A stretch of DNA of 50,631 nt, from NCBI GenBank assembly GCA_009779405.1, contig WREI01000011.1:1-50631 (forward strand), in the 5' to 3' direction. The translations under genes were made by a program, and so were the position numbers. The notes under the pieces were generated by a model. It had not been told where the DNA came from. It searched no databases and worked only from the letters and a program-made list of their open reading frames with translations. This document shows positions 36,135 through 44,917 of this stretch, piece after piece. The DNA is from Clostridiales bacterium (GTDB lineage Bacteria; Bacillota; Clostridia; Christensenellales; CAG-138). Each line of letters opens with the position of its first letter. Position 1 is the first letter of the stretch.

Positions 36135-37283
36135 ATGAGAAAAGTAATCAGTTTCATTTTAATTATAGCTATCAATGCATCCTTCTTTTTCGGCTGTGCC
36201 AAGCCAAGTCAAAATGCAGATGTCGGCACGCCTTCTGTCGAGCAGACTCCACCAGTGGGAACCCCAATTGTCCCGGCTTCGCCGGAGCCTACACCCATAG
36301 CGGAATTGTCGCCCTATGCCTACCTCCCCGCACAGGGGCCAATTCGGGATTGGAACTATACGGACGGCGGCTTGGACGGCGTTGGAACGGTTATCGGAAA
36401 TACCAACGGGAACATGGCAAGAGGAGGGCTTGCCGTTGAAAATGCCGAGAAAACGCACTTCTACTACTACGTAGAGTTTCCCGATTCGTTTTCGGATGAA
36501 AGCCACATTTTAGAGTATAACAAGAAGACTGAGACACTGTCGTTGGTATTTGAATGCGGAGATGACAGAATGGATTATCCCTATCTGAACTTTCTAAACG
36601 GAAAGTTGTGGTTTGCGAACAGAAATAAAATGTATTCATACGATCCCGAAAATGGAAAGCTTGCGGAATTGCTTTCTTTGGAAACCTCCATTGATGGGAT
36701 GTATGCAGGTTACGGATATATTTATATCTATACTGCTATTTCCCCTGCAATGCACGAAACGCTCTGCTATGATATTGTGGAAGGGCAGCTGTCACATCGT
36801 ATAGGCGGGTTTAGTATTGAAAACCTCATGGATGGAAGGGTATATGGATTTCGCATCGATGCGGACGGCGCTTGGCAGGGCGTCAGTATGACCCCTGACG
36901 ATCGCAATGTGGAAGAGGGCTATGCAGGCAACGTAGTGGCTGACGGAAAATCCTATTGGTGGAGCGTCGGTGAAGGGGAATGGCCGGAAGACGGGGATAT
37001 ATATGTTTGTGATATGCATAGTGGCGAAATACGCAAAATAGAGTTGCCGGACGACTTCTTTTGCTATGACTTGGTGAACCTAAGCCGCGACTATATCTAT
37101 GTGAAGGATTGGATAGCCGATGACTGGGGTTACGTATATGCCATCCGCATCAGCGACGGAAAATGTATGGGCAGGATATCGGATTGCATGTATTATTATG
37201 AAGGGTTCAGCATTTTGGATGGCAGGCCGGAATGGGAAGTAATCCCCTATCAGAGAGGAACAAAGATAGAAGACCTCCACTGA
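36135..37283 (+). CDS. Lipoprotein with beta-propeller-like repeats (DUF5050-like)
   Basis: The 382-residue protein has a lipoprotein signal (ISFILIIAINASFFFGC; lipid Cys residue 21), a Pro/Thr linker (PPVGTPIVPASPEPTPIAE) and a repeat-rich beta domain with spaced elements such as HFYYYVEF, YIYIYTA, DIYVCDMHSGEIRKI and YVYAIRISDGKCMG. This is the pattern of DUF5050 or LDL-receptor-like propellers. A ligand or substrate is unknown. AAAGGAG precedes the start. The gene is AT-rich relative to its neighbours and follows a decayed AlbA_2 gene, which suggests a small acquired patch at 35.7-37.3 kb. Confidence 0.72.
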   Translation: MRKVISFILIIAINASFFFGCAKPSQNADVGTPSVEQTPPVGTPIVPASPEPTPIAELSPYAYLPAQGPIRDWNYTDGGLDGVGTVIGNTNGNMARGGLAVENAEKTHFYYYVEFPDSFSDESHILEYNKKTETLSLVFECGDDRMDYPYLNFLNGKLWFANRNKMYSYDPENGKLAELLSLETSIDGMYAGYGYIYIYTAISPAMHETLCYDIVEGQLSHRIGGFSIENLMDGRVYGFRIDADGAWQGVSMTPDDRNVEEGYAGNVVADGKSYWWSVGEGEWPEDGDIYVCDMHSGEIRKIELPDDFFCYDLVNLSRDYIYVKDWIADDWGYVYAIRISDGKCMGRISDCMYYYEGFSILDGRPEWEVIPYQRGTKIEDLH

Positions 37284-37303
37284 GAATTTTTATCAAGGAG
37301 TCT

Positions 37304-38584
37304 ATGAAGCAGAGTACACCAACCATCCTCTACGAAGACAACCACCTCCTCGTAGTGATCAAACCCCCGAATTTGCCCGTACAGGCGGATGCGAGCGGGG
37401 ATTTGGATTTGCTTACGCTCTGCAAGGCCTATATCGGCAAGAAATACGGGAAGCCGGGCGCGGTTTATTTGGGGCTGGTGCATAGGCTGGACAGACCTGT
37501 CGGGGGCGTGATGGTCTTTGCGCGCACGGGCAAGGCGGCACAGCGGCTCGCGGCGCAGTTTGCCGGGCGGCAGGCGCAGAAGCGCTATCTTGCTATCGTG
37601 GACGGGCTTGCCCCCGCCAAAGGTACCCTCACGGACTGGCTCCTGAAAGACGAAAAGACCAACAACAGCGGCGGCGTCCCCGAGGGGACGAGCGGCGCAA
37701 AGCTTGCGACCCTGCATTTTCGCCGTATAGCGCACCATAACAATCAATCCCTCGTAGACATACGCTTAGATACGGGTCGCCCGCACCAAATCCGCGTACA
37801 ATTTTCGCACGCGGGCATTCCCCTGCACGCCGATATGCGTTATAATAAGAATGTGGTAGTGGGCGAACAGATACGTCTCTGGGCCTATGCGCTGACGATC
37901 ACCCACCCGACCCTCGGCGACAGTATGAGTTTCTATGCGCAACCGCTGTTTCGGGAGTTCCCGGCGCAACTGGCGTTGCTGCCCGCCTATAGGGTTTGCG
38001 ACGGCGTATATGTAGATGATGATATTGTCGTCGTGGACAAGCACGCGGGCGTGGAGTCGGAAAGTGAGCTGCCCGCACAGTTGGAGCCGCTGCTCGGCAC
38101 CCTCTACCCCGTGCACAGGCTGGACGCGAACACGGAGGGCCTTCTCATCTTCGCTCGCAACGAAGCAATGCAGAACGCCATAGAAGACGCCTTCCGCCGC
38201 CGCGAGACCCGCAAAATCTACCACGCCCTCCTCTGCGGCACGCCGAACCCGCGCGAAGCGAGTTTGACCCACCACGCGCGCAAGGACGCCGCCCACGCCC
38301 TCATGCAGCTCTGCCCGGCGGACGCCCCCGGCGCAACGGAAATGCGCCTAAGCTACCGCGTCCTCGAGGAGCGCGGCGACCTCGCCCTCTGCGAGATCAC
38401 CTTAGACACGGGCCGCACCCACCAAATCCGCCTGCAAATGTCGGCCATAGGCCACCCCGTCCTCGGCGACGACAAATACGGCAACCGCGAAATCAACAAG
38501 GCCCACCGCGCGCGGCGGCAGCAGTTGTTGGCGAAAGAGTTGGGGGTGTTGGGGAGAACCTTTGTGAGTGAGAAAGAGATGTAA
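37304..38584 (+). CDS. Double-domain RluA-family pseudouridine synthase
   Basis: The 426-residue protein contains two complete RluA-type catalytic domains in tandem. Domain 1 (about 7-220) has D63 in VHRLDRPVGGVMVFARTGKA, RYLAIVDG and DTGRPHQIRVQF. Domain 2 (about 232-420) has D274 in VHRLDANTEGLLIFARNEA, KIYHALLCG and DTGRTHQIRLQM. Both keep the catalytic aspartate and the distal GRxHQIR motif. No S4 domain is present. Usual family members have one domain of 220-320 residues; two active sites in one chain suggest two RNA targets or a dimer-mimicking enzyme. AAGGAG precedes ATG 37304. Phosphoglucomutase follows 3 nt after the stop. Confidence 0.88.
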   Translation: MKQSTPTILYEDNHLLVVIKPPNLPVQADASGDLDLLTLCKAYIGKKYGKPGAVYLGLVHRLDRPVGGVMVFARTGKAAQRLAAQFAGRQAQKRYLAIVDGLAPAKGTLTDWLLKDEKTNNSGGVPEGTSGAKLATLHFRRIAHHNNQSLVDIRLDTGRPHQIRVQFSHAGIPLHADMRYNKNVVVGEQIRLWAYALTITHPTLGDSMSFYAQPLFREFPAQLALLPAYRVCDGVYVDDDIVVVDKHAGVESESELPAQLEPLLGTLYPVHRLDANTEGLLIFARNEAMQNAIEDAFRRRETRKIYHALLCGTPNPREASLTHHARKDAAHALMQLCPADAPGATEMRLSYRVLEERGDLALCEITLDTGRTHQIRLQMSAIGHPVLGDDKYGNREINKAHRARRQQLLAKELGVLGRTFVSEKEM

Positions 38585-38587
38585 ACC

Positions 38588-40300
38588 ATGAACGCCTTTG
38601 AACGCTATAACCTATGGCTCAGCAGCGCCGATATCTCCGATGCGGCGAAGTTTGAGCTGCGTGACATCAAGGACAGCAGCGCCGAGATCATCGAGCGCTT
38701 CTATACGGAGCTGGATTTCGGCACCGCGGGCCTGCGCGGGGTGCTGGGCATGGGCGATAACCGCATGAATATCTATACGGTCCGCAAGGCGACCGAGGGG
38801 CTGGCGCGCTATCTCACTGCCCTGCCCGAGCCCGAAATAAAATCCGTCTGTATCGCCTATGATTCGCGGCGCAACTCCGACCTTTTCGCCCGCGAGACCG
38901 CCTGCGTGCTCGCCGCGCACGGGATTCAAGTATATTTATATTCCACGCTCCACAGCGTACCCCAGCTCAGTTTTGCCGTCACGCATCTCCATTGCACGGC
39001 GGGCGTGGTGATCACGGCCAGCCACAACCCGCCCAAATACAAAGGCTATAAGGTCTATTGGGGCCACGGTGGACAGGTGGGGCCGACCGAGGCCGCGGCC
39101 ATCACCGCGGAGATACGCAAGCTCGAGGGCTTCGCGACAAAATATATGCCCTATCAGGAGGGTCTGAACAGCGGGCGCATCACGCTGATTGGCCGGGAAG
39201 TGGATGAGGTGTATTATGCCTATACCCTCTCCCTGCTGCAAAACCCGGCCAAGGCCCGCGCCAACGGGGCTCTGCTGACCCTCGTCTATACGCCCCTGCA
39301 TGGCAGCGGTTATGTGCCTGTCACCAATATCCTGCGCCGCATGGGTATACAAAACGTACACGTCGTGGAGCAGCAGCGCCTGCCCAACCCCGATTTCCCC
39401 ACCGTCTCCGCGCCCAATCCCGAGGATCCCAAGGCGTTTACGCTGGCGTTCAAATTGGCCGAGAAGGTGGGCGCGTCCGTCATACTCGCCACCGACCCGG
39501 ACGCCGACCGTCTGGGCGTCTGCGTGAAGACAAAGGAGGGCAAATGGGTGCCGCTGACGGGCAACCAGATCGGCTGCATTTTGATCCACTCGCTTTTGAC
39601 TGCCAAACAGGCGGCAGGCACCCTGCCCGCGGACGGACTGGTCGTGAAATCGCTGGTCTCCACCTGTCTGGCGGACGCTATCTGCGCAAAATTCAACGTG
39701 GAGTGCCGCGAGGTGTTGACGGGTTTCCGCTTTATCGCCGAGCAGATGGATATCTGCGAACGCGAAGGAACGCCCCAATTCCTCTTTGGTTTTGAGGAGA
39801 GCTACGGTTTCCTCACGGGTACGCGCGTGCACGACAAGGACGCCGTTTGCGCCGCGATGCTGATCGCCGAGACCTGCGCCGCGCTGGCGGGCGAGGGCCG
39901 AACCCTCTACGACCTGCTGGAAGAGATTTACCAGACCTACGGCTACTATATCGAATCCGTCAAGTCCTATACCCTCGAGGGCAAGGCGGGCATAGAAAAG
40001 ATACGCGCCGCCATGCGCGCCCTGCGCAAAGCGCCGCCATGCGCCTTCGGCGACTTCACCGTAGCACAAACCCGCGACTATACGGACAGCGGCGCAACGG
40101 GTCTCCCGCCCAGCGACGTACTGCGCTACGCCATACAGGGCGGCGCGACCCTGATCGTCCGCCCCAGCGGCACCGAGCCCAAGCTGAAAGTCTATGTGGG
40201 CGCCAGCGCAGATACCGAAGCGGGCGCAAAGCAAAACGCCGACGCACTGATAGCAGCGGCGGATGGAGTGCTCAGGGGTTTGTTGTTTGGCAGGCAGTAG
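38588..40300 (+). CDS. Phosphoglucomutase/phosphomannomutase family protein
   Basis: The 570-residue alpha-D-phosphohexomutase interconverts glucose 1- and 6-phosphate (or mannose phosphates). The phosphoserine is S145 in [18 protein letters not shown]; the metal loop is DPDADRLG; the sugar-binding loop is FGFEESYGF; the phosphate-binding loop is [13 protein letters not shown]-terminal FGTAGLRG is typical of PgcA-type enzymes, which feed glycolipid anchors and wall polymers. Length is normal. The start is 3 nt after the upstream stop, so the two genes are cotranscribed. Confidence 0.95.
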   Translation: MNAFERYNLWLSSADISDAAKFELRDIKDSSAEIIERFYTELDFGTAGLRGVLGMGDNRMNIYTVRKATEGLARYLTALPEPEIKSVCIAYDSRRNSDLFARETACVLAAHGIQVYLYSTLHSVPQLSFAVTHLHCTAGVVITASHNPPKYKGYKVYWGHGGQVGPTEAAAITAEIRKLEGFATKYMPYQEGLNSGRITLIGREVDEVYYAYTLSLLQNPAKARANGALLTLVYTPLHGSGYVPVTNILRRMGIQNVHVVEQQRLPNPDFPTVSAPNPEDPKAFTLAFKLAEKVGASVILATDPDADRLGVCVKTKEGKWVPLTGNQIGCILIHSLLTAKQAAGTLPADGLVVKSLVSTCLADAICAKFNVECREVLTGFRFIAEQMDICEREGTPQFLFGFEESYGFLTGTRVHDKDAVCAAMLIAETCAALAGEGRTLYDLLEEIYQTYGYYIESVKSYTLEGKAGIEKIRAAMRALRKAPPCAFGDFTVAQTRDYTDSGATGLPPSDVLRYAIQGGATLIVRPSGTEPKLKVYVGASADTEAGAKQNADALIAAADGVLRGLLFGRQ

Positions 40301-40316
40301 TATTTCATGCTACAAT
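40287..40316 (+). promoter_or_regulatory. Promoter for a leaderless transcript of the oxidoreductase gene
   Basis: TTGGCA (40287-40292), an 18-bp spacer and TACAAT (40311-40316) end 6 nt before the ATG at 40323, so a start at the usual +7 position coincides with the A of ATG. No ribosome site is present. Confidence 0.55.
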
Positions 40317-40322
40317 ACAATT

Positions 40323-41873
40323 ATGAAACAAATCCTGGTCATCGGCGCGGGTCCGGCGGGTCTGAGCGCCGCATACGAACTTGCCGGGGGTGGCGCGCAC
40401 GGCGTCACCCTCCTTGAAGCGTCCCGGGACTTCGGCGGCATCTCCAAGACCGTTGTCGCCGGCGGCAACCGCATGGATATAGGCGGCCACCGCTTCTTCT
40501 CCAAGGATGCGCGGGTTACGGATTGGTGGGCGCAATTTCTCGCACCGCAGGGCAGGCCCGCGGCGGATGATATTCTGTTGGGTCGCGAAAAGCAGCTGAC
40601 GCCCGGCGGCGCGGACCCCGAGACCGAGGACTTCGTGATGCTCACGCGCGAACGGGTCAGCCGCATCTACTATAAGAACGCGTTTTTCGACTATCCCGTC
40701 ACGCTGAACCGGAACACCCTGCGCAATATGGGGCTCTGGACGACCCTGCGCGCGGGTTTTTCCTATCTCGCCGCGCTGATCCGCAAACTGCCCGAGACGA
40801 ACCTCGAGAATTTCTATATCAACCGCTTCGGCAAAGTGCTCTATGCCATGTTTTTCGAGGGCTATACGGAAAAGCTTTGGGGCAGGCACCCGCGCGAAAT
40901 CTCAGCGGACTGGGGCGCCCAGCGCGTCAAGGGCTTGTCCGTGCGCGCCGTTCTGCGCGATATCTTCGGCAAACTCTTCCGCGTCAAAAACCGCAGGGTG
41001 GAGACCTCGCTTATTGAGCGCTTCTCCTATCCGAAATACGGCCCCGGCCAGCTGTGGACGCTCGTGGCCAACGCCGTTGCGGACGCGGGCGGCGTAGTCC
41101 TGACGGGCAAAGAGCTTACGCAAATTCATTGCAATGAGGGCGGTATATACCAAGTATCCTGCGCCGACGGCAGCACTTATCCCTGCGACGCGCTGGTCTC
41201 CTCCATGCCCATCGCCGACCTGGTGCGCGCAATGGGCGCGGTGCCGCCGGAGATCGCGCGCATCGCGGAGGGCCTGCCCTATCGCGACTTCCAGACCGTC
41301 GGCCTGCTCCTGCCCACCGATAAATTCCTCCTGCGCAACGGCGGCAAAGCGCGGACCGTCGGCAATATCGCGCCCGACTGCTGGATCTATGTGCAGGATA
41401 CCGCGGTTCACCTGGGGCGTATCCAGATCTTCAACAACTGGTCGCCCTATATGGTGCAGGATTTTGAGAATACGGTCTGGATAGGCCTCGAATATTTCTG
41501 CGACGAGGGCGACGAATTCTGGACGATGCCCGACGAGGGCTTCACCGCCTTTGCGATCGGCGAGCTGATACAGATAGGCGTAATCGCCAACGCCGCCGAC
41601 GTCCTCGCCACCCACCGCGAACGCGTCAAAAAAGCTTATCCCGCCTATTTCGACACCTACGCGGAATTTGAAATCCTGCGCGCCTACCTCGATGCCATCC
41701 CCAACCTCTACTGCGTGGGCCGCAACGGCCAGCACCGCTATAACAATATGGATCACTCCATGCTCACGGCCTTTGAAGCGGTCGAATGTATCATACATGA
41801 CACCAAGGACAAGCAACGGATATGGAATGTCAATACGGAAGCGGAATACCATGAGGAGAAAAAGCAGCCATGA
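40323..41873 (+). CDS. FAD-dependent oxidoreductase (UDP-galactopyranose mutase/protoporphyrinogen oxidase-like)
   Basis: The 516-residue protein starts with a Rossmann FAD site ([18 protein letters not shown]), then an acidic ribose contact ([10 protein letters not shown]) and [16 protein letters not shown], which resembles UDP-galactopyranose mutase-like amine oxidases. [14 protein letters not shown]-like and C-terminal [17 protein letters not shown] segments are typical of the glycosyl-related group. It probably isomerises or oxidises a nucleotide sugar for the cell surface; exact substrate is unknown. No Shine-Dalgarno precedes the ATG and the promoter suggests a leaderless mRNA. The GNAT gene overlaps its end by 4 nt (ATGA). 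Confidence 0.82.
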   Translation: MKQILVIGAGPAGLSAAYELAGGGAHGVTLLEASRDFGGISKTVVAGGNRMDIGGHRFFSKDARVTDWWAQFLAPQGRPAADDILLGREKQLTPGGADPETEDFVMLTRERVSRIYYKNAFFDYPVTLNRNTLRNMGLWTTLRAGFSYLAALIRKLPETNLENFYINRFGKVLYAMFFEGYTEKLWGRHPREISADWGAQRVKGLSVRAVLRDIFGKLFRVKNRRVETSLIERFSYPKYGPGQLWTLVANAVADAGGVVLTGKELTQIHCNEGGIYQVSCADGSTYPCDALVSSMPIADLVRAMGAVPPEIARIAEGLPYRDFQTVGLLLPTDKFLLRNGGKARTVGNIAPDCWIYVQDTAVHLGRIQIFNNWSPYMVQDFENTVWIGLEYFCDEGDEFWTMPDEGFTAFAIGELIQIGVIANAADVLATHRERVKKAYPAYFDTYAEFEILRAYLDAIPNLYCVGRNGQHRYNNMDHSMLTAFEAVECIIHDTKDKQRIWNVNTEAEYHEEKKQP

Positions 41874-42733
41874 TGCAGTTTCATTTATATAAGGACGTCA
41901 AGCAGTTTTACGCGGATACGGTGACGCTTCTGCGCCCCGAGGAGGAGAGATATCCCGTCCTCTTGGGCAACCTGATCATCGGCAACGAGGGCCTCGATAA
42001 GCGAGGCTGGCGCGACCCCAAGGATTGGTTTATGGCGACGGTCACGGAAGACGAAGACATACTTTTGATCGCCCTGATGACCCCGCCGCACAATATCGCC
42101 CTCTTCGAGACACGGCCAAATGACGCCGCCCTCGCCTGCCTTGCGCGGGAACTGTATGCCCGAGCCATCCCCGTCCCCGGCGTATTGGCGGAGCAGGGCT
42201 TGGCAAACCGCTTCGCTGCCCACTATGCGCCCCGGGCAACCATGGGGCAGGGTAAGCTGTTGCGCGTATACAGCCTGACGGAACTGAACCCCGCTTTGCC
42301 GCTGCACGTAAACTTGCGTAAACTGCGCGAGAGCGATCTCGCTTTTTTGCCCTATTGGTACGCGCACTTTGTCTCGGATTGCTACGGCGATACGCCCAAA
42401 ATCGGCCCCGCGGACGCGGATGGCCTGCGCACCCTGCTCGCGATGGGCAACGATTATGTCTTAGAATCGGAGGGTGTCCCCGTCTCCACCGCGCGCATCA
42501 GCCGCGCGATGTTTCAGAGCTGCTGCATCAGCATGGTCTATACGCCGCCCTATTTCCGCAACAAAGGCCACGCCGCCGCCTGCGTGGCGTGGCTCTGCGC
42601 GGAAATCCTGCGCCGCGGCTATCAGAAATGCGTCCTATACGCTGACCTGGCCAACCCCACCTCCAACAGCATCTATCAAAAGATAGGCTTCCGCCCGGTC
42701 TGTGATGTGGCGGAACTGGGGTTTTGGGGGTAG
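41870..42733 (+). CDS. GNAT family N-acetyltransferase
   Basis: The 287-residue protein has a C-terminal GNAT domain (about residues 145-287). The acetyl-CoA loop is [19 protein letters not shown], a variant of the R/QxxGxG/A motif, and is followed by [21 protein letters not shown]. The N-terminal 140 residues form a second, diverged GNAT-like part ([17 protein letters not shown]). The acceptor is unknown. The start codon overlaps the upstream stop by 4 nt (ATGA), and GAGGAG lies 14 nt upstream, so it is coupled to the oxidoreductase. No terminator is seen before the next promoter. Confidence 0.85.
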   Translation: MMQFHLYKDVKQFYADTVTLLRPEEERYPVLLGNLIIGNEGLDKRGWRDPKDWFMATVTEDEDILLIALMTPPHNIALFETRPNDAALACLARELYARAIPVPGVLAEQGLANRFAAHYAPRATMGQGKLLRVYSLTELNPALPLHVNLRKLRESDLAFLPYWYAHFVSDCYGDTPKIGPADADGLRTLLAMGNDYVLESEGVPVSTARISRAMFQSCCISMVYTPPYFRNKGHAAACVAWLCAEILRRGYQKCVLYADLANPTSNSIYQKIGFRPVCDVAELGFWG

Positions 42734-42778
42734 GGCTTCCGTTCTTAGCAACAACAAAACCCGCAAATAAAAAAGCTC

Positions 42779-42809
42779 TTGACATTACAGTACCTGTAAG
42801 GTTCATACT
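42779..42809 (+). promoter_or_regulatory. MerR-type promoter/operator with 19-bp spacer
   Basis: TTGACA (42779-42784) and CATACT (42804-42809) are 19 bp apart. The spacer holds the dyad TTACAG-TAC-CTGTAA, then GGTT. Long spacer plus centred dyad is the pattern of promoters activated by MerR-family regulators. The start codon lies 6 nt after the -10. Confidence 0.6.
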
Positions 42810-42815
42810 TCTTGC

Positions 42816-43124
42816 ATGAACATTCAGATGAGAATCAGGGAACTCATGAAGCATCGGGGCTGGTCGGAATATCGGCTCGAGAAGGAAGCAGGGCTGTCGC
42901 AGTCCGCCGTTCTGCATATGTTTAAGCGAGGGAACACGCCGACCTACCCGGTTCTGTCCGCCATTTGCAACGCGTTCGGCATCACGCTTTCACAATTTTT
43001 TGCGGAAAGAGGGGAGCCGGTTGCGCTTACGGAAGAACAGCGGGAACTGATACGGCTGTTTGGCAAACTGAAAGAGGGCCAAAAACACTTGGTGAAGGAT
43101 ACGATGCGGCAATTTCAGCATTGA
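42816..43124 (+). CDS. Small XRE-family transcriptional regulator, first of two
   Basis: The 102-residue protein has an N-terminal Cro/C1-type helix-turn-helix (about residues 5-62: IRELMKHRGWSEYRLEKEAG, LSQSAVLHMFKRG, SAICNAFGITLSQFF) and a short helical C-terminus (EEQRELIRLFGKLKEGQKHLVKDTM) that may dimerise. It binds DNA at unknown sites. It is paralogous to the next gene, a little over half identical by eye. The ATG has no Shine-Dalgarno and directly follows a MerR-type promoter, so the mRNA may be leaderless. Target genes may include the LytTR and surface-protein genes downstream (inference). Confidence 0.85.
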   Translation: MNIQMRIRELMKHRGWSEYRLEKEAGLSQSAVLHMFKRGNTPTYPVLSAICNAFGITLSQFFAERGEPVALTEEQRELIRLFGKLKEGQKHLVKDTMRQFQH

Positions 43125-43227
43125 TTCGCGTTTGCGCGCGTCACAGCCCTATAACGAATCGCTCTGTTCGGACAAGACTGATTTAACCTTTTTCCGTTCG
43201 GCGTATTGGTGTATTTTAATAATAAGT

Positions 43228-43536
43228 ATGGATATCAAGAAGAAAATTAAAGACCTAATGGATAATGTGGGGTGGTCGGAATATAGGCTCGCGAAGGAAT
43301 CCGGGCTGTCACAGTCAACAATTTCCCATTTATTCAGAAGGAACAACCTGCCGACAGGGCCGGTTTTGATAAGTATCTGCGATGCTTTCGGAATCACGCT
43401 CGCGCAGTTTTTCGCGACCGACGGCGCGCCGCTCGTCCTCACCGACGAACAGCACGAGCTGCTGCTTCTGTTCGGCACCTTGTCGGGAGAACAGAAGGAT
43501 ATCATCGTAAACACCATAAAATATTTTATCGACTAA
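43228..43536 (+). CDS. Small XRE-family transcriptional regulator, second of two
   Basis: The 102-residue paralogue of the previous gene keeps GWSEYRLAKESGLSQSTISHLFRR, ICDAFGITLAQFFA and a helical tail (DEQHELLLLFGTLSGEQKDIIV). The recognition helix differs (TISHLFRRN versus AVLHMFKRG), so the DNA target may differ. The ATG at 43228 lies after an AT-rich stretch (TTTTAATAATAAGT) without a ribosome site; an in-frame start at 43132 has no support. It stands 103 bp after its paralogue. Confidence 0.83.
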   Translation: MDIKKKIKDLMDNVGWSEYRLAKESGLSQSTISHLFRRNNLPTGPVLISICDAFGITLAQFFATDGAPLVLTDEQHELLLLFGTLSGEQKDIIVNTIKYFID

Positions 43537-43639
43537 TCCCCTACTATACATCCCCGTTATACACGCAATACCGATTTGAACTATTTTGCGTCCCCGCATT
43601 GGAGTATCATAAAAGAAATGATATTTATGTGTGGTGACT

Positions 43640-44359
43640 ATGGAAAAGCTACGAATCGTGTTGTGTGATACAAACCTTAAGGAACTGGAAGCTTACGCGA
43701 AGATTTGTCGTGGGATTTGTGAACAGAGATGCCTCCCGGCAGAGGTGAAGCCCTACACCAACAGGCATGAATTCATGTTTGATATGGGCGACCCCGTGTT
43801 TTCCGCGTCGGTCAGTATTTGCATAATAGATCCGGCAAACGGCTCTGACGGGATTCCGGCCACCCTGCGCCGGGAGGGCTATGACGGCATCATACTCTAT
43901 CTGACCCATTCCGACGCACCCGAGCACTATTGGCAGGCCTTCGACGCGGGCGCGTACAACTTCGTGCAAAAGAGCGACCGTTCCCGGTTTCTATCCATTT
44001 TTGAAGCGGTTCTGCAATCCGCGCAGCGGGCCGAGCGTCAATATATGGCGGTCAGTTATGCGGGCGATTACAGGCGCGTCGAAGTCAGGGATATCCTGTA
44101 CTTTGAGACCATGCCGAATCACCTGATAAACGTCGTATATAAAGATGGGAGCTTTCAGTTCCTAACCACTATGCAAAAATTGGAAGAGCTCTTTTGCAGG
44201 CGCGCCTTTGTCCGCGTGCACCGTTCCTATCTCGTATCCGTCAGCGCGATACATCGGGTGAATGCCGATTCCCTGACCCTGAACAACGGATGCAAGATTC
44301 TGGTGAGCAAAGAACGCCGCGCCGACCTGAAAGACGCCATGCTCTGTTGGCAATTATGA
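43640..44359 (+). CDS. LytTR-family response regulator
   Basis: The 239-residue regulator has an N-terminal receiver domain (RIVLCDTNLKELE; probable phospho-Asp in SICIIDPANG; LYLTHSD; lysine in NFVQKSD) and a C-terminal LytTR DNA-binding domain (about 140-237: YRRVEVRDILYFETMPNHLINV, RVHRSYLVSVSAI, ILVSKERRADLKDAML). AgrA/VirR-type members act on direct repeats upstream of surface or quorum-sensing genes. No histidine kinase is adjacent, so its partner is elsewhere. The start at 43640 is preferred over two upstream in-frame GTG codons; the ribosome site is weak. Confidence 0.9.
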   Translation: MEKLRIVLCDTNLKELEAYAKICRGICEQRCLPAEVKPYTNRHEFMFDMGDPVFSASVSICIIDPANGSDGIPATLRREGYDGIILYLTHSDAPEHYWQAFDAGAYNFVQKSDRSRFLSIFEAVLQSAQRAERQYMAVSYAGDYRRVEVRDILYFETMPNHLINVVYKDGSFQFLTTMQKLEELFCRRAFVRVHRSYLVSVSAIHRVNADSLTLNNGCKILVSKERRADLKDAMLCWQL

Positions 44360-44434
44360 GCGCATCCGGCATAAAGGATCGCTCATTTGCGGTAAATTTC
44401 CACTATACTCGCTCTTAGGGAAATTTACATTACG

Positions 44435-44468
44435 CTTCCCCGGTTCTCTCCCCCGGGGAAGTTTTTTT
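44435..44468 (+). terminator. Intrinsic terminator of the LytTR gene
   Basis: A 9-bp stem CTTCCCCGG/CCGGGGAAG is followed by TTTTTTT, a strong Rho-independent terminator. Confidence 0.88.
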
Positions 44469-44536
44469 ATGTCAATGCAAGGGTTAAGAACAAAATGATG
44501 TGGATCGATTCCATATATTAACCTAAGCGGCTGCAC

Positions 44537-44598
44537 TTTAGGAAAAAAACCGACGGTTTAGGAAATTTCCCTGTTTTGCGCGCCATTTGGCCTATACT
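44537..44598 (+). promoter_or_regulatory. Candidate LytTR operator and promoter of the surface-protein operon
   Basis: Two perfect direct repeats TTTAGGAAA (44537-44545 and 44557-44565) are 20 bp apart start to start, about two helical turns. TATACT (44593-44598) follows, but the -35 position (CCTGTT) is poor, as expected of an activated promoter. A related TTAGGGAAA lies at 44415-44423. Confidence 0.5.
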
Positions 44599-44644
44599 CC
44601 CTCCTCGGGGCTCGGCTCCGACCAAAAGAGGAGGAAAAACGCGT

Positions 44645-44917
44645 ATGGGACAGGCATTAGCCTTGCGGCAAGCCCAGCGTCCGGTGATGGATGAGATTTT
44701 GCGCGCCATTCGCGAGCAAAGAACGGACAGCATTCCGCCCGCGCAGGCCGTCATGCCCAAGGCGACGGCGAAAGCGGCCATCACGGACAAACAACTGCGC
44801 GCCCTGGGCCGCAGGCATCTGCTGTTGATGCTCCGGGATCAGGAAGCGGAGCTTCGGCAATTGCGGGAGGAGCGGGAACTTTTGTTATTGGCTTATAGCG
44901 CGGGGCAAAAGTCGTGA
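44645..44917 (+). CDS. Small helical protein of the surface operon
   Basis: The 90-residue protein is predicted almost wholly helical. Its last third is a likely coiled coil (LRDQEAELRQLREERELLLL, residues about 63-82). It has no signal peptide or membrane segment. AGAGGAGG lies 10 nt before the ATG at 44645. The stop overlaps the start of the signal peptidase gene (GTGA), so the two are coupled. I do not recognise the family; a role in localising or regulating the exported surface protein is only a guess. Confidence 0.6.
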   Translation: MGQALALRQAQRPVMDEILRAIREQRTDSIPPAQAVMPKATAKAAITDKQLRALGRRHLLLMLRDQEAELRQLREERELLLLAYSAGQKS

